Source of the DNA: Eonycteris spelaea
Taxonomy: Eukaryota > Chordata > Mammalia > Chiroptera > Pteropodidae
Reading direction: 5' to 3'
NCBI GenBank assembly: GCA_003508835.1
Contig: PUFA01000084.1
Coordinates: 7,316,001-7,380,000, forward strand
Length of the DNA stretch: 64,000 bases
Below the pieces are notes generated by a model, which was not told the origin of the DNA, ran no database searches, and saw only the letters and a list, made by a program, of their open reading frames with translations. Each line of letters starts with the position of its first letter. The stretch's first letter is position 1. Positions 1 to 13,200 of the stretch are shown in pieces. The translations under genes and the position numbers were made by a program.

Positions 1-551
1 AGTCACTGGTATTCAAGCAGTTAGCCAACTTCCTTTGTTGAGTCTACTGAGACTTCAGCAGGCCCAAACTAGTGGTGAATATCAAATCTCAACTAAATGA
101 AGGCAGTGAGCACTTGAAAAACTGCCCACAATGAATTATTAGAGAGCGTCAAAGCACAGCTGAGGGTAAGGGTCAAGATGTACAGAAAATGTGTTTCATC
201 AGCCCTTGGGAATCTGACGCGGTTGGGAGATCAATGGAAGGTATCGGCACTACCCCCAGGGAGATGCTCACCAAGCTTTGGGCTTTCTCCTCGCTATATA
301 TTTAGAGTCACCCATGGAAAACCTTGGCAGGGCAGATGTAGAGCTTCCCTACCATACACTCAGACCTTGTGTGTAATGAAAAAGTTATCCCCTCTGGTGG
401 ACCAATGCTAGGCTGATGTAACCCCAGGCCTGAATTAACAGTCTGGGTTGCTAATTTCATCCCTTATTCTCATCACATTGGCCAGTGCTCTTGTGTAACA
501 CATATTTATACAATCCTCCAGATAGCTGCCTATGAGTTGACACAATAGGGT

Positions 552-552
<1 letters not shown>

Positions 553-587
<35 letters not shown>

Positions 588-598
588 TGTGTGTGTGT
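553..598. repeat. (TG)n microsatellite
   Basis: About 22 TG units with one TTT interruption near the right end. It gives a false His/Thr-rich reading frame on the minus strand. Confidence 0.97.
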
Positions 599-799
599 CC
601 CTTCCTCCTTTATGAAATGAATCACTTCTTTGGATAAAAAGAAAATCTAAAAATGAGGAGGAATTTCTTGCTCTTATTGTGGAAAACCTAGCAAACCCCT
701 CAGAGTTTGAAAGGCCCCAAACTGTCTTTTCAATTCCGCCCGCCCTGCTCATAAACTCTTCACCCCTTCTGAGGTGGGTCCTACTTTGGGGGGATAAGG

Positions 800-925
800 A
801 GAAAGCATCGTAAAACAGGAATAATGATACCCTCCATTCTACCTCTCAGAGTTGTTAGGAAGCTCAAATGAGACCATGTACAAACACCTGCTTCATGAAC
901 CTTAAAGCACTACATCAGCACAAGT
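800..925 (+). repeat. MIR SINE, 3' part
   Basis: Resembles the MIR core and 3' end: an AACAGGAATAATGATACC-type stretch, then GAGTTGTTAGGAAG, CTCAAATGAGA and a tail that corresponds to the GCACTTA-type end. Confidence 0.6.
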
Positions 926-965
926 TATTATCTGGAGGGGAAGGGCCATTCGTCTGTGCACACAC

Positions 966-1234
966 CTGCTTCATGCCTTCGCCCCCAGCCGGTGACCCAG
1001 CACTTCTCCCCACTGCGCACTTTCTGACCAGCAGGAGGAATGCATATTGGCTGAATGAGCTGTTTTAGGGTCTCTGGCCAGGCGACACTGAGCTGTAGCA
1101 AGGCGATATCATAGTCAAAGGTCTGGCTGTTATAGTACTCGTGGATCACAATTCTTCTCACCGGGGAGATGAACTTGGCATTCCCCTGCACATACATCCC
1201 AAGGTGAGCAGTCCAAGGTGTGGGGTCGGACAGC
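966..1234 (-). CDS. TMPRSS7: TMPRSS7 exon 16: protease domain with catalytic Asp
   Basis: 269 nt, acceptor TTCTGCCAG, donor G|GTGTGT. Encodes [37 protein letters not shown] (Asp of the triad), [35 protein letters not shown] and TGWGRRHEA. Open in frame throughout. The next exon (substrate-binding loop, catalytic Ser) is not found in positions 1-965 and must lie beyond the window. Confidence 0.94.
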
Positions 1235-4200
1235 CTGGCAGAAAAGGAATGAGGTATGGAGTCAGTGGCTCGATGAACCACACATGGTGAAAAAGCACTC
1301 CACAGAGAGATGAGGGCTGAGGAAAGAGAGGCCTGACTTTCCATCCCTATCGTAGTCACTGGCTCTGTCTCCAGACGTGGCAAGAAGCATGACTTCTCTG
1401 AGCCTCTGTTGTCTCTTTACAAGAGATGAAGTAAGGTGTAGTAAGGGTGGTGAATGATAGCTATGTTCTGGAAAATTCCCTTGACAACATGCTGGAAATT
1501 TTCTTGTCACTGTGATTCCGTGAATCACATACAGGCCAAGAATGTTAATGGCTAGAATTAATGTTATATTCTTCCTATTTGTGCTGATAATGATATCTGT
1601 TGGAGACAGCCAGGGTCAATAAGACAATGGTCTGAGGATCCTTTTGCCAAATTCAAATGGTATAAATATCAAGACAGGGTAGAAATCAAAGGACTATAAG
1701 CAAAAATTTAATGCAATTCCTTTTGCAATTATCAGAAGCTTTAAAGATCACTGCTCTAACCACTCAGGCATGAACTTTCACAGGGACCACATCCCTGTTA
1801 GTTCTTCCAGAATTCTAATCCTGACCCCTGCAGCCTTGCACACAGTTACTAAGGGTCTTGTAGTCTCTACGTGAGGTTTCCATCTCCACCTGTGCAGCAG
1901 CCTTGCTCTGGTGGAGTGAAGAGAATGTGGAAGCTTTGGAAGAAAAATAAGGACAGAGTCCAAAGAGAGTGGCCCTTAATTTGCTTGGCTGACATCTCGT
2001 GGTTGGTACTGGGGACCTGAGGGAGTATTAAGGTTAACATATTACTTGGAGCAGCTTTACAGCATAGAAGATTAATGATCAAATAGAAGCCGTTGTAGTC
2101 ATTAACAAGAGTCCTGTAATTTCTAAGAGAAGCAAACACTCTAATTATGCAAATTTGTTGAAATACTCTACTTAAAAATTTTTAAATAAGAAATTGGTGA
2201 TAATTTTATATCCAAGATACAAATAAGAGTACTTTTAAGTGAAGTTATTTCCTAAGCTTTCCTTTCACCCTTAGCTGGAAGAGGTACTGCCCCTTAATAA
2301 TCCCATTGGTAAAGACAGAGCCCTTCCAAAGCCAACCCTAATCTACCTTTTCCATGATCCCCCTCTGTAATATTGTCATCTATCATAAGAAATGTTTATT
2401 TGGTCTTTCATCCTGTGAATTTCTTAAAGTATAAAGGGTGTCTTTGTTATGTTAAGAATGCCCTTTGGATCCACCTAAGGTTGTCAAGAGAACCAACCAT
2501 GTGATTAGAGGGTTGGAACTTTCAGTCCCACCTCACTGACCTTCAGGGAGGGGAGAGAGGCTGGAGGTTGAATCAGTTATCACCCGCCAGTGATTTAATC
2601 AACTGCCAGTGCAATGAAACCCCCATAAAACCCCAAAAGGACAGGGCACAGAGAACTTCTGGGTTGATGAACACGTGGAGGTACAGGCAGAGTGGTAGGC
2701 TCAGAGAGGGCTTGGAAGCTCCTTGCCCTTTCCCCAAACCTCGACCTATGCTTCTTTTTCATCTGGCTATTCCTGAGTTACATCCTTTCATAATAAACTG
2801 GTAATCCAGTATATAAAATGTTTCCCTGAGTTGTGTGAACCACCCTGGCAAATTAATCAAATCCAAGGAAGAAGTTGGAACCTTCAGTCTATAGTTAATC
2901 AGTCAGAAATACAGGTGACAACCTGGACTTGTGATTGACATCTGAAATAGGGGAGGGAGCAATCCTGTAGGACTGAGGCCTTAACTTGTGGGAATGACAT
3001 TGTCTCCAGGTATGTAGTGCCAGAATAGAGTTGAATTGTAGGAAACGCAGCTGATATTGTAGAATTGGTTGATGGTGTAGGAACTCATGCCATCGAATTG
3101 GAAATTGGGTACAAAATCATTACTCTCCCCTACTGAAAGGGATCCCCACACTCGAGCCATCCTCCAGTGCTCACTTTCCTCCACATTCTCCATACATTCA
3201 ATAGGTTTGCTCCTTTTGACTGGAAAGCCCTATCCTATTTTTTTAGTTTAATAAAAGCTTATTCATTCTAGATGTTCTTTTGTGTTGCTCTTTTTTCTTT
3301 ATGTCAATAGTTTCTAGAAGGAATATTTGGCACACAACTAATGTCAAAACAACAACAACAACAAAAACAAAAACAAAAAATTTGGATTGATCGAGCCTCA
3401 CCAACAGGGAGCTCCTTCCCACAACTTGAAGGCAGAGAGATATAGTCTGTGGTCGGAGTGCGTCACTTTAGAGATGCCCTACCTGTTTCCATGGAAACAG
3501 TGGGCTGCAGAGAGAAGCCACTCCCTGGAGATGACTGAGGCTCCACAGTAGGCAGACCCAATGAAGTGGAGGCTGACTTGCCAGGGCCAGCCCTTCCTGC
3601 GTATCAGTGCCCCCGATGATGCGGTGGACGGTGGAGGAACTCCTGCTGCAACCTTTGGGAAACGAAGGGTCATGTGATTAAAGACAGACTTGAAAGAAAA
3701 GTGAAATGAAGTCCAGTTTAGTGCTGGGTTGGTAACTGATTAACCAGGTAAGCAAACTGAAATCTTATGTACAGAAGAGGCAATACCAGCACCAATAAAC
3801 CACTCCCTTCCTCCTGAAAAAGGGGCTGTGACAGTCACTGCACAATAATGTGAGGGGAGGAGAGAACCTGTTAGTAACAGCTGCACTGATTTGAACAGCA
3901 GCCATGGGGTTTAGGTTGTTAGATAGAAAGAAAAAGGTTAGTTCCAAATAAAACGGAACTGAGATGTCTTTGAAGTTGTGCCAATTTGAGAAAAGCATTT
4001 GGGAATTTGAAAACCTATTAAGAAAAACTAGTTATCAGAGCAATTCTTTTTCCAGTGTAAATAGTATTGATAAAAATGTTGAGTTAACATGTCGCCACAT
4101 GGCAGATTAGAGGCTGCACAAGTAACAATAACATATGGCAGGTTACCGTTCTCAAACAATAGCTAAAGGAAGAACCAGCACTTGATATTGATCTAACATA

Positions 4201-7200
4201 AGGCATAATTAACAAAGTCATCCACTGTGTGCCAGTATGTCTTTCTTTTCTCATACGTTTTTTACTTAAGAAGTTATTTTTGATTACTTATTAGAAAGTG
4301 GAGTTCTCATTATGAATATCTCACACATTAATGCTTGTTTTCAAGAAAGAAGATGAAACCTACTCTAGCATTTTTAATTCTGAGAAACGATTTCAGATCC
4401 AGTTCACCAATATTCTTCCCTGGGCCTAAGGCAACCTCTGCCAGAAGGATTACATCAAGAAGGGAATGAAAATGAAAAACAGGTATACTGAAGAGGGAAT
4501 GGAAGGAATCGGAAGAGACATTGCTACTCACTGCAGCCTTCTTCATCGCTCCCATCTGAACAATCCACGGTCCCATCACATTTTGCATTTTGTTTCCTAA
4601 AGCAAATATCATTGCTACACTTAAAAGTCCTACTATTGCATGGAATGCCTAAAAATGAACAAAAGAAAAAGTTCTTTCTAGCAACAACAACAACAACAAC
4701 AACACAACAACACAACACATATTTGAGTATATGACGATGAACTCCACAAAGGATGGCTTAGGCACAAGACGGGTATTTGCTGCTCTGGGAAACTGGGCAG
4801 ATAGAAGTGAAATAACCTAGTACAGAGCCATTGGAAGGCAGGCAGGCTGGCGCACCTGCTGAGAATCAGTCCTAGGGCCTCTCCCTTCTTCCACTTGCAG
4901 GTGAAATGCAAAGCAGTTGACCATTATCGGTGGCTTTAGGTCATAGCCTCTCTGTTATTACCTTGTCTTGTTCTTCAAGATCACTTTTGAGCACAAATCC
5001 TCATATACTCAGTTCTTTTATACCACTGGGGCAAGAAAGTAGACAGATTTTGTGAATTATAGCACATTTGTTTACAACCCTAGCAGCGTGTGTTTCTGTA
5101 GGGGCTAGAGAAAAAAAAAAAAACACGTCCCATCACAGTGTCTAGCAAGTTTCTCTACATCAGGTCCTAAGCATCCTTTAGTCTTGGACAGCATTAAAAA
5201 AAGCAATGAATATCTTCCAGTATTCACACAGAAACATACATGCACACATAAACACACACAGTCCACCCTAGTTAGAGTGACCAACTGTCCCGTTTTTTTT
5301 TCTAAGACTGAGAGAATTCCCAGGATATGGGGTTTTCAGTGCTAAAACTGGGAGAGACCTGGGAAAACTGAGATGAGTTGATTATTCTAATCCTGTCAGA
5401 GGTATTTTGATTCTGACTTAAAAGAATTTTATGAGAAGAAAAGCAGAGTGCAGAGGATTCTTTCTCACTCTGAGTGCAGTTCTGCTCATCCTGGCCATCC
5501 TCGCAGTCCCGGAAGCCATCGCAGACCAAAGGGCCATGCTGCCTGAAGGAGCTGGCATTGCAGGCAGGTTTATGAGTCACTAGAATGAGAACAGACAGAA
5601 AGCTCATGAGCCTGAGACATCAGCTGGACTCTGATGACCAGCAGTGCCCCTGTAAAGGTGCAAAGGGTTAAGGTGACTTACATAAAATAAAAAGCATGTT
5701 TTCCTCAAAACTGATGCATCCATGGAGAAAAGCAAATGTTTAAACTTTGTTGTAACTCCTGGCACTTTGAGTTTGTCAGATCTGATTTTTGCTTTTACAT
5801 ACATGTGTTAAACTATGACAGTTTATTTAATCACAATTAAATGCTCATTAGATTTTATGTTAGGGAAAATAAAAATCATAAGATCTTATCAAAACTGAAC
5901 TCGTTTACCTTTCTAAACACAGTGGGAGTATCCTGAGATTAGAGATTTTGTCTGATTCTTCTCTGTACCTCAGGCCCCTAACCAAATAGTAGGTGCTCAC
6001 TACAGGTTTGTTGAATGAATTAATGAACATGAAATTTTAGCAGACAATAGACTTATAGTTTACATGTAAAGAAAACCCTCTTTAAAATTATTTTATCCTG
6101 AGAGATCCATTTCCTAAACTAGGAAACACCTCTGTAAATCTATCACAGCTTTTTTTTGGAGTATTGTCAAAAACTGCCTTTATATCAGTGACAGGCACAG
6201 TATATTAGCAAGCGCTATTAGAAGGTACGATTCCTTAGATATTTCTAGTGTTTGAAAGTTATCATTTTTGTTACCTGCTCCCATTTTTTTCAGAAGTATC
6301 TCTTGAGAGGGGCAGGGAAAAAACAGTCTTGCTCTAAAATAGTTCATTAAGTCTCTCTAAGAGTGTCTCATTGACTCCTAGAGACTATGTTTCGAAATGG
6401 CATAATGAGAAATAATGATGACCCCCAAAACAGCTCTTATTATAAAGTCACAATAATTACCTTTATTTGGAGCATTATAGCAGGTAACAATAATAATGTA
6501 AAAAGCAAAAGCAACCTCGATTATTGTATTATGGTCAGTACTTATTTTCTTAAGAAATAGAAGACTCTGTAAATTCAAAAAGCCAATAAATCATAAGAGG
6601 GGCCTTTTTTTGTTTCGTTTTGTCAATTAAAAAAAAAGATGTAGAGTTAAAGAGTATTTTTTATGAATATAATTTTTCACAGTTTTATTAACTGTAATAT
6701 TTATATGAGAATATGAAAGAGATTAAATAGTTTCACCATCACAATAATTTGCATTAGACTCTGAATCCTTAGCAGAAAGTGTTGCCAATGGTGTCACATG
6801 ATCCAGTGAACTGCCATATTTCTCCCTGAAACTAGAGATAGATTCAGGAATGATGTGCAAATAATAATGAAAACCAAGAGAAATTCTCTGCCCTAAATAG
6901 GAATATTCAATACCCCACACCTTAGTCATTATAAATGTGATATTGATGCAAACTATACAGGTAAAAAATAATAATAATTCTTTCATTCACAATACCTGTG
7001 CTCAATAAAGGAGCATGCTGAAAGGGTTTACTCCTCTGCTGATTCTTAGCTTATCTTTAGGTGAAAGATTTATGTTCTAAAATAGGATGGAAAAAATAAA
7101 ATAAAATAAAATAAAAATAAAATAAAATAAAATAGGATGGTTGTATTTAATACTATGGTTGATTAAATTATTAGCCACAGATTGTCACTCTTTGTGGTAT

Positions 7201-10200
7201 ATTATGCACCTCCATCCCTGACATGACCCCAAACTGTGTGGAATAAACTTCCTTTCTCCTTGACTAATTGAATCAGTGACACAACTCAATTTGACTAATG
7301 GAATGTGACACAGGGCATGGTATGCCATTTCCAAGCCCATAACTTAAGAAAAGCCGTGTGATTTTGCTCACCCCTCCTTTGCTTCTAGTACTTTCTGGCT
7401 AGCCCACTAGGTCAATGAGGAGAAGGGCCATAAGAGTAGACTTGACCTCATACTGGGAAGAACCAAACTCAGGAGGACCCGCTGCTGAAACAGAGTCACT
7501 CACTGAGCCCAACCTAGACCAGTCACATCCCAGACAACCCAAGAGGCGTATCCAGAATAAATGATTGTTGTAAGCCACTGAGTTTGGGGGTAGTTTGTTT
7601 TTCAGCAACAGATAATAGCTAGCTGCAAAGACCCAGGATGTGCACCAGTAGCAGCAATGACTCTGAGAAGTCATTCATTTAATAATAAAATCATAATAAA
7701 ATCTTGATTACCTACCACAGAAAAGTTCATCACTTTCATCAAAGCAGTCATTTACTCCATCACACCTCTGGGCCTGAGGGACACACAAACCGGAGGAGCA
7801 TCTAAAAGATCCAACAGGACAGGCTACAGACAATAAAAAATTGGAAATCTTGTGTGGGTCCCTAAAAGTCACCAGGCCACATTAATAAAAATATGAAGTG
7901 TTACATGATTAAGGATTTGACAGTTTAGCTGTAATAATTATATAACTTCTCCATCAAATCAAGATTAGAGGTGGTAATTGGAAAACAACAAAGCAGAATT
8001 TAGGAGAACAAAGAAAGCAAACAAATTCACCAGAAACTCTGAGTCAACATTGCAACCAGGTCATATGTACAGTCAGACTCCACCTACTTCCCTTGACAGC
8101 TCTCTGGCTTTATCAGAGGCTCAAAAAAGTGAAAGTTGGAAGATGGCTTAGAGAATCCAGAAGTTTTAGTGTGAAGTCTTTAGAGCCCCCAGGAAATTAT
8201 AAATGGATCCTGGTGTCTCTGAATCTTCTATGATCACATGTATTATTCTGAGGAGTCTGGGCCTTTAATTATATTTTTGAGTAATCTCTACCTCAAAATG
8301 TATTAGTAACCACAGATCTTAGAAAGATAGACCTAGAGATTAGTGACTGGCTGCAAAACTCAAGACTTCTCTCTCTTACCTCACAGTACATCATTTTTTC
8401 CCATGTCAACCAAGGCTAATAGTCAAAGATTGCTTCCCTGGTCTTGAATTATTATTCCTGGGTTTATCGCAAATATATATAAATAATAAGTCTTTACTCT
8501 CTGCTCTCTCCAGAATGTTTGTGAATCCTCATAAATGGGATTAGTGCTCTTATAAAAGAGGCCCCACAAAGCTATTTAGCCCCTTTCACCATGAGAGGAT
8601 AGACGAAATCTTCAATACAGAAGAGAGCTCTCATCTGATCATATTGGCACCCTGATCTTGAACTTCCAGTCTCAAGAACTGTAAAAACTACATTTCTGTT
8701 CTTTTTAAGCTACATAGCCTGTGGCAGTTTGTTATAGCAGCCTGCATGGGCTAAGACACCCGCCTTGAGCCAAAGAGTGGGAGAGAGTGCATGGTCAGGT
8801 CACTACTGTCTCAGTGACATACAGTGGGGAGGATGAGTTCCTGAAAAATATTCATGGTTTGAAAAAAACAACTAAATAAGATGGCTTACTGTGTGCCTGC
8901 GTCCTTGCTGGAAGTTCTAATGTGCTCTGTGCAAGTGTCATGTCATCTAGAATTCAAAAGTAATATCCTAAATCCAGATGCAGGTATATTGGGGATTAGC
9001 AAAAAAGCACATGGCCTAAAAGAGCTTTCTCTCAAGTCTTATCCTCATAGAGTCTTTTATGGTTAACCCTAACTTTTCCCTCTTGTAAAACATAATTTAA
9101 AAGGTCAAGGCCATGGAAAAGGGTGACTCCTGTGAGAGGACTTGATAGTGCACTGTTTGTTCAAAACAGAGTCTATTTTGATCAGAAAACTGCCTGAGGT
9201 AAATTGGAGGAAAAACAAAATAAAACCAAACTCTTGCTTGCAAAATAAATAAATAAATAATAAATAGAATGCCGAGAATTTCCTGACAGGTCTGTATCTA
9301 CTCTCTCCAGCTCTTATGATGTTTCTCGCCTTTTCTACTGACCACTTCCTGGCCACTGTTCTAGAGGTTTTCAAGTGTGAAGTTTGACAGTTTTGTAGGC
9401 TAATAGTTGAGCTCTCCTTGGCCAACCAGCTCTCATAGGCCAAAGTGAGTCACAGCTGTTGGCCTCTAATCTACTAAATGCTGGTGTAAACATCACATTT
9501 GCAAAGATTATGGTTAGCAAGAACAACAACAAACAAAAAATGGGCTGCTTCTATATTTTAGAAATAATGTGACAGACTGTTTTTCAATTATAAACCAATA
9601 ATAACAAACAATTATATTATTTTTCTATAACTTAAACTATAGCAGCAATAACACACATAAATAATACATATTATTTATTATATTTAACTTACATTATACA
9701 TTCATTTATATCTATTTATAATAAAAAACATAAAATATAACAGAAACCAGCAGGAATAAAGTTTTAATTCCTTTAAATTAACCATTTAGAGTTATAAAGT
9801 ATTAGCCTCCCTTCACCCAACTTTTTAAGGTTTTCTAAAGCATTGATCCCAGGCTTACGTTGACTGATGTTGTAACTGCCATATTCTACAAAAGTGGCTT
9901 GTCTGAAAGCCCTTGAACTGCACTGAAGCTGAAATGTGAACAAGGGGCTGGGCACTCGGAAAATTGTCTGATGATCCATATAGGAGCCACAGTTACCTGA
10001 GGAGACAAGAGCCAGGAACACACAACCTGAGGGTCTGTCAAACTGCATTCCTAATCAACAATGAATTCAAATAATGCTTGGTTTTTTTTGGCTTCATAAA
10101 GCAAGATGCTAATGGTGAGGCTAACAGCAGTTATCCATTCTACTTAAGTGTCTGTGATTGAGTAAATTCTGCCCCCTTGACTTTCTCCTCTGCAAAGACA

Positions 10201-13200
10201 CAGTACTAGCAACTATTATCCATAGCTTTCTCACCAACACTTAGAAGAAACGTGGGTTTAATTCTCGCTAGTCCCTTTCTCCAATTTTTTTTTTTTGGCG
10301 TAAATGACTGTACTATAAGAATTGCCTGCTTTTGCCCACAAACCTACCTATAGAATCATAGTGGAATCCATAAACTCAGGCTGAAAATATTCAAAGATCT
10401 AAGCAACACTTACAGCAACAACAACAACAACACACAAAAATATCTCAAACTAAATTGGAAATCTGGTGCGCACTTCAGGGCTTGCCTTTTTGGCAAAATT
10501 TCAAAGTAGTAATGTTTATCTACAAATTTTCCCCTATCTCATTTTTTTTGACTGGTCATCACCTAAGAGAAAAATGTCCCTCCTGTTAGTAATTCTTATT
10601 ATATGAGCACTGTGGTTAGTGGAAACATGAAGTCTTATTACACAGGGAGCCTATGCTAAGTTAGGCCTCTGCCTATGTAAGCAAAGGCTCTTTCCAGGGC
10701 AAAACCTACAAGGCCTCAAAGAAACAGGATACACAAGGTTTGATGGGGGAATCTGTGAATGCCAATCACTGGAATCTGTGAAAGTCAATTCACTCCAGGC
10801 CCCGCAAAGCACTTTGGGAACTTGTGTATGGTCCATGGATCAGACACTGTTATTCAGTAGGAGAAACATAGAGGTAACCTATGATTTCAAGGTTCATGTA
10901 TATCTCAGGAAGGATTTTTTGCAGTTGGCTGAAGTGAAGGCCTGACAGGCTAATAGAGCAGCACCTGGGATATAAGGAAGAGATAACAGCTGCAGGTGGC
11001 CACCTGGCCAAAGGGAGCCAGAATCTGAGAGGCACCTAAAAAGCCAAGTCAAAGCTTTTGAGGTTAGAGCCTACTCTAACAGGTCATTTAGGGTCAAAAT
11101 ATGAACTGTGTTCTAAAAACATAGTGATAATTAATTATCTGTGACTCATTGTGATTATTAATTATCTGTGTCTCATTGTGGTTTTATTTGTGTTCTCCAT
11201 TAACATTTACTAGCGTTTTCTTGCAATGATGAGCCTCACTTTGAATGTTAAAGGAGGAAAGGAAAAGGATCTTTGAATCTGTGCTTGGGCTGGAGTTTAG
11301 AAGAAGACCACCATGTGATGGGCCATGTCGGTGACTAATGAAACAAAAGTTTAAAAAAAAAAATGAAAAATTGGAGAAACCAGTTTACATGTACAGGTAA
11401 GAAAACTGAAGTGTAAAGAGGTGAGACAATTTGTTAAAGTTCAAATGGCAAATAAGTAGAAGCAGGATTTAGACGAAGCTCTGCTGATTCTAAACTCTAG
11501 CACTTTTTTAGTGCACATCAACAGTTTTCCCTCAGGAAACTTGCTCTGCTAAAAGCTTTGCAGGAAGCCTTTCAGTTTTTTCGGATTCATACTGCATTCA
11601 AACTTTCCTGAGCATACTCATCCCATCCCCTTGTTCTCTTAACTGGAGATTGCTGGGCTTTCTGATGTCAGAATTAACTTTTCCTCCTTCCCCATGCAAA
11701 CCCAACACCTAATTAATTTCTCAGCAAGGTATCAGAAATTAGTTAAATTAGAGCCTTTCCTTTTTAGATAAAAAGAACTAATAATGGGAAGGGCTGGCAA
11801 TTTTAAATTCCAAAGGTGCAGCTAATATCGAAGGAATCTGGTAGGATTTCAGCCAGCCCATAAGACAAGTGAAGAGCTGGTCCTTCAAGGAAAGTATTTC
11901 GGGCAGAAAGCTTTCCTGTCATCACTTGGAAGAGTCCTGCTCACCTTTGCAGCACCACCACTGGGTTAGGCCAACCTTATCTCTGGGTAAGGCCTTTCAG
12001 CAGATTCTGCCATATGAAAATTGTGGGTGGTAGTATTGTTGATGTGGTGGGGGTGGGGGCAGGAGGGAATATTTTATTTGCAAAGCACAGCTCTATCTTG
12101 GGTACGACTTTACAAAAGATGGGTAAAGTTTTGTTATATAGACTTCTAATTGAATACCAAATCCTTAAAGCCTTGGGGGCAACATCTACAGTATTTATCC
12201 ACCTAATGTCATTTCCAAAGCAGTCTTATTAATCATAACAATAGCTAATATTTCTTGATGTGTAATGTCCATTATTTAATTGAATATTTACAAAAAAACT
12301 ACCTTATTGCCTAGAAAGTATTACTTCATTTTACAGACTAAAGATCAAGGAGGTTAAAAAAAAAAATGTGTCCTAGTTAATATAGCTACTAAATGACAGG
12401 ACTGGAATTTAACTCAGATCTTCTGCTTCTGACATAATAGACCTTTGGTTCAAAACACATTCCAAAAGGAATAACAAGCCACATCTTAATAATGGATCCA
12501 AGAAATGGATCCTTTAAATCAGATAAAAATTACAATGAAGACAGAACAATGACTATTTAGCAAGTAATCTAAGAGTCTAAAGGAAATAAAAGGCAGTTGT
12601 TCAGTAAAAATCTTTTAGAAAAGGAGACGTTTCATTCATGGAATAATAATGAACAAAGATTTGCAGGCAAATCCCTTAGGTAACCACAAGGGTTCTTATC
12701 TTACCAAGTAAACTGAGAAGCTGTTCCACCGCCAAGACAAGGCATCCTATATTGTTTAATGCAAGACCTATTATCATTTTAGAAGCAAATAAACAATAAT
12801 AACAACAAAAAGGACAAATTAAAGATGAGAGTGAGGACCTACTAGGTTGGTTCAGGAAGGCCAGGCATCTAGATTTCTCTCAGCCTGTCTGTGATCAGCC
12901 TCAACCCAGCCTCAGGACACAACCAAGCCAATTGGGCCTTTCCTGCTGCACAGAATTACCTAATGGTTTCTAACTCTTCTACTATCAGGACTCCTAGTTA
13001 CTATTTTCCTCCATGGCTCCATGGTTTGAAAGCCTTTATCTGCCAAACTATTGTGAAGTGTAGAGTGTGCACATATACAGCCCAGCAGCATAGAGCAAGG
13101 ACTTGTGGATCATAAGACATGGGTTTGAATCCCGGCTTAGTCAATTATTAACTGAGTGGCCTTGAGCAAGTTACTTAACTCCTGTATTCCTCAGTTTCTC

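Larger units (their letters stand above)
1..965. other. TMPRSS7 intron 16 (partial): no exon seen
   Basis: Between exon 16 and the left edge. I searched for the next protease exon (Cys-loop, Ser region) on the minus strand and did not find it. The stretch holds a TG microsatellite and the 3' part of a MIR; the rest looks unique and noncoding. Confidence 0.6.

Noticed and set aside
1..965. Catalytic-Ser exon of TMPRSS7
   Set aside because: Searched on the minus strand for the GDSGGP region and the preceding exon; not found, so the gene runs off the left edge.
9859..9996. Alternative acceptor that would rescue exon 11 reading frame
   Set aside because: The other AG sites nearby (for example after ATGGATCATC) would delete conserved CUB residues, and the upstream one adds intron sequence; neither restores the expected Met-Tyr-Cys.
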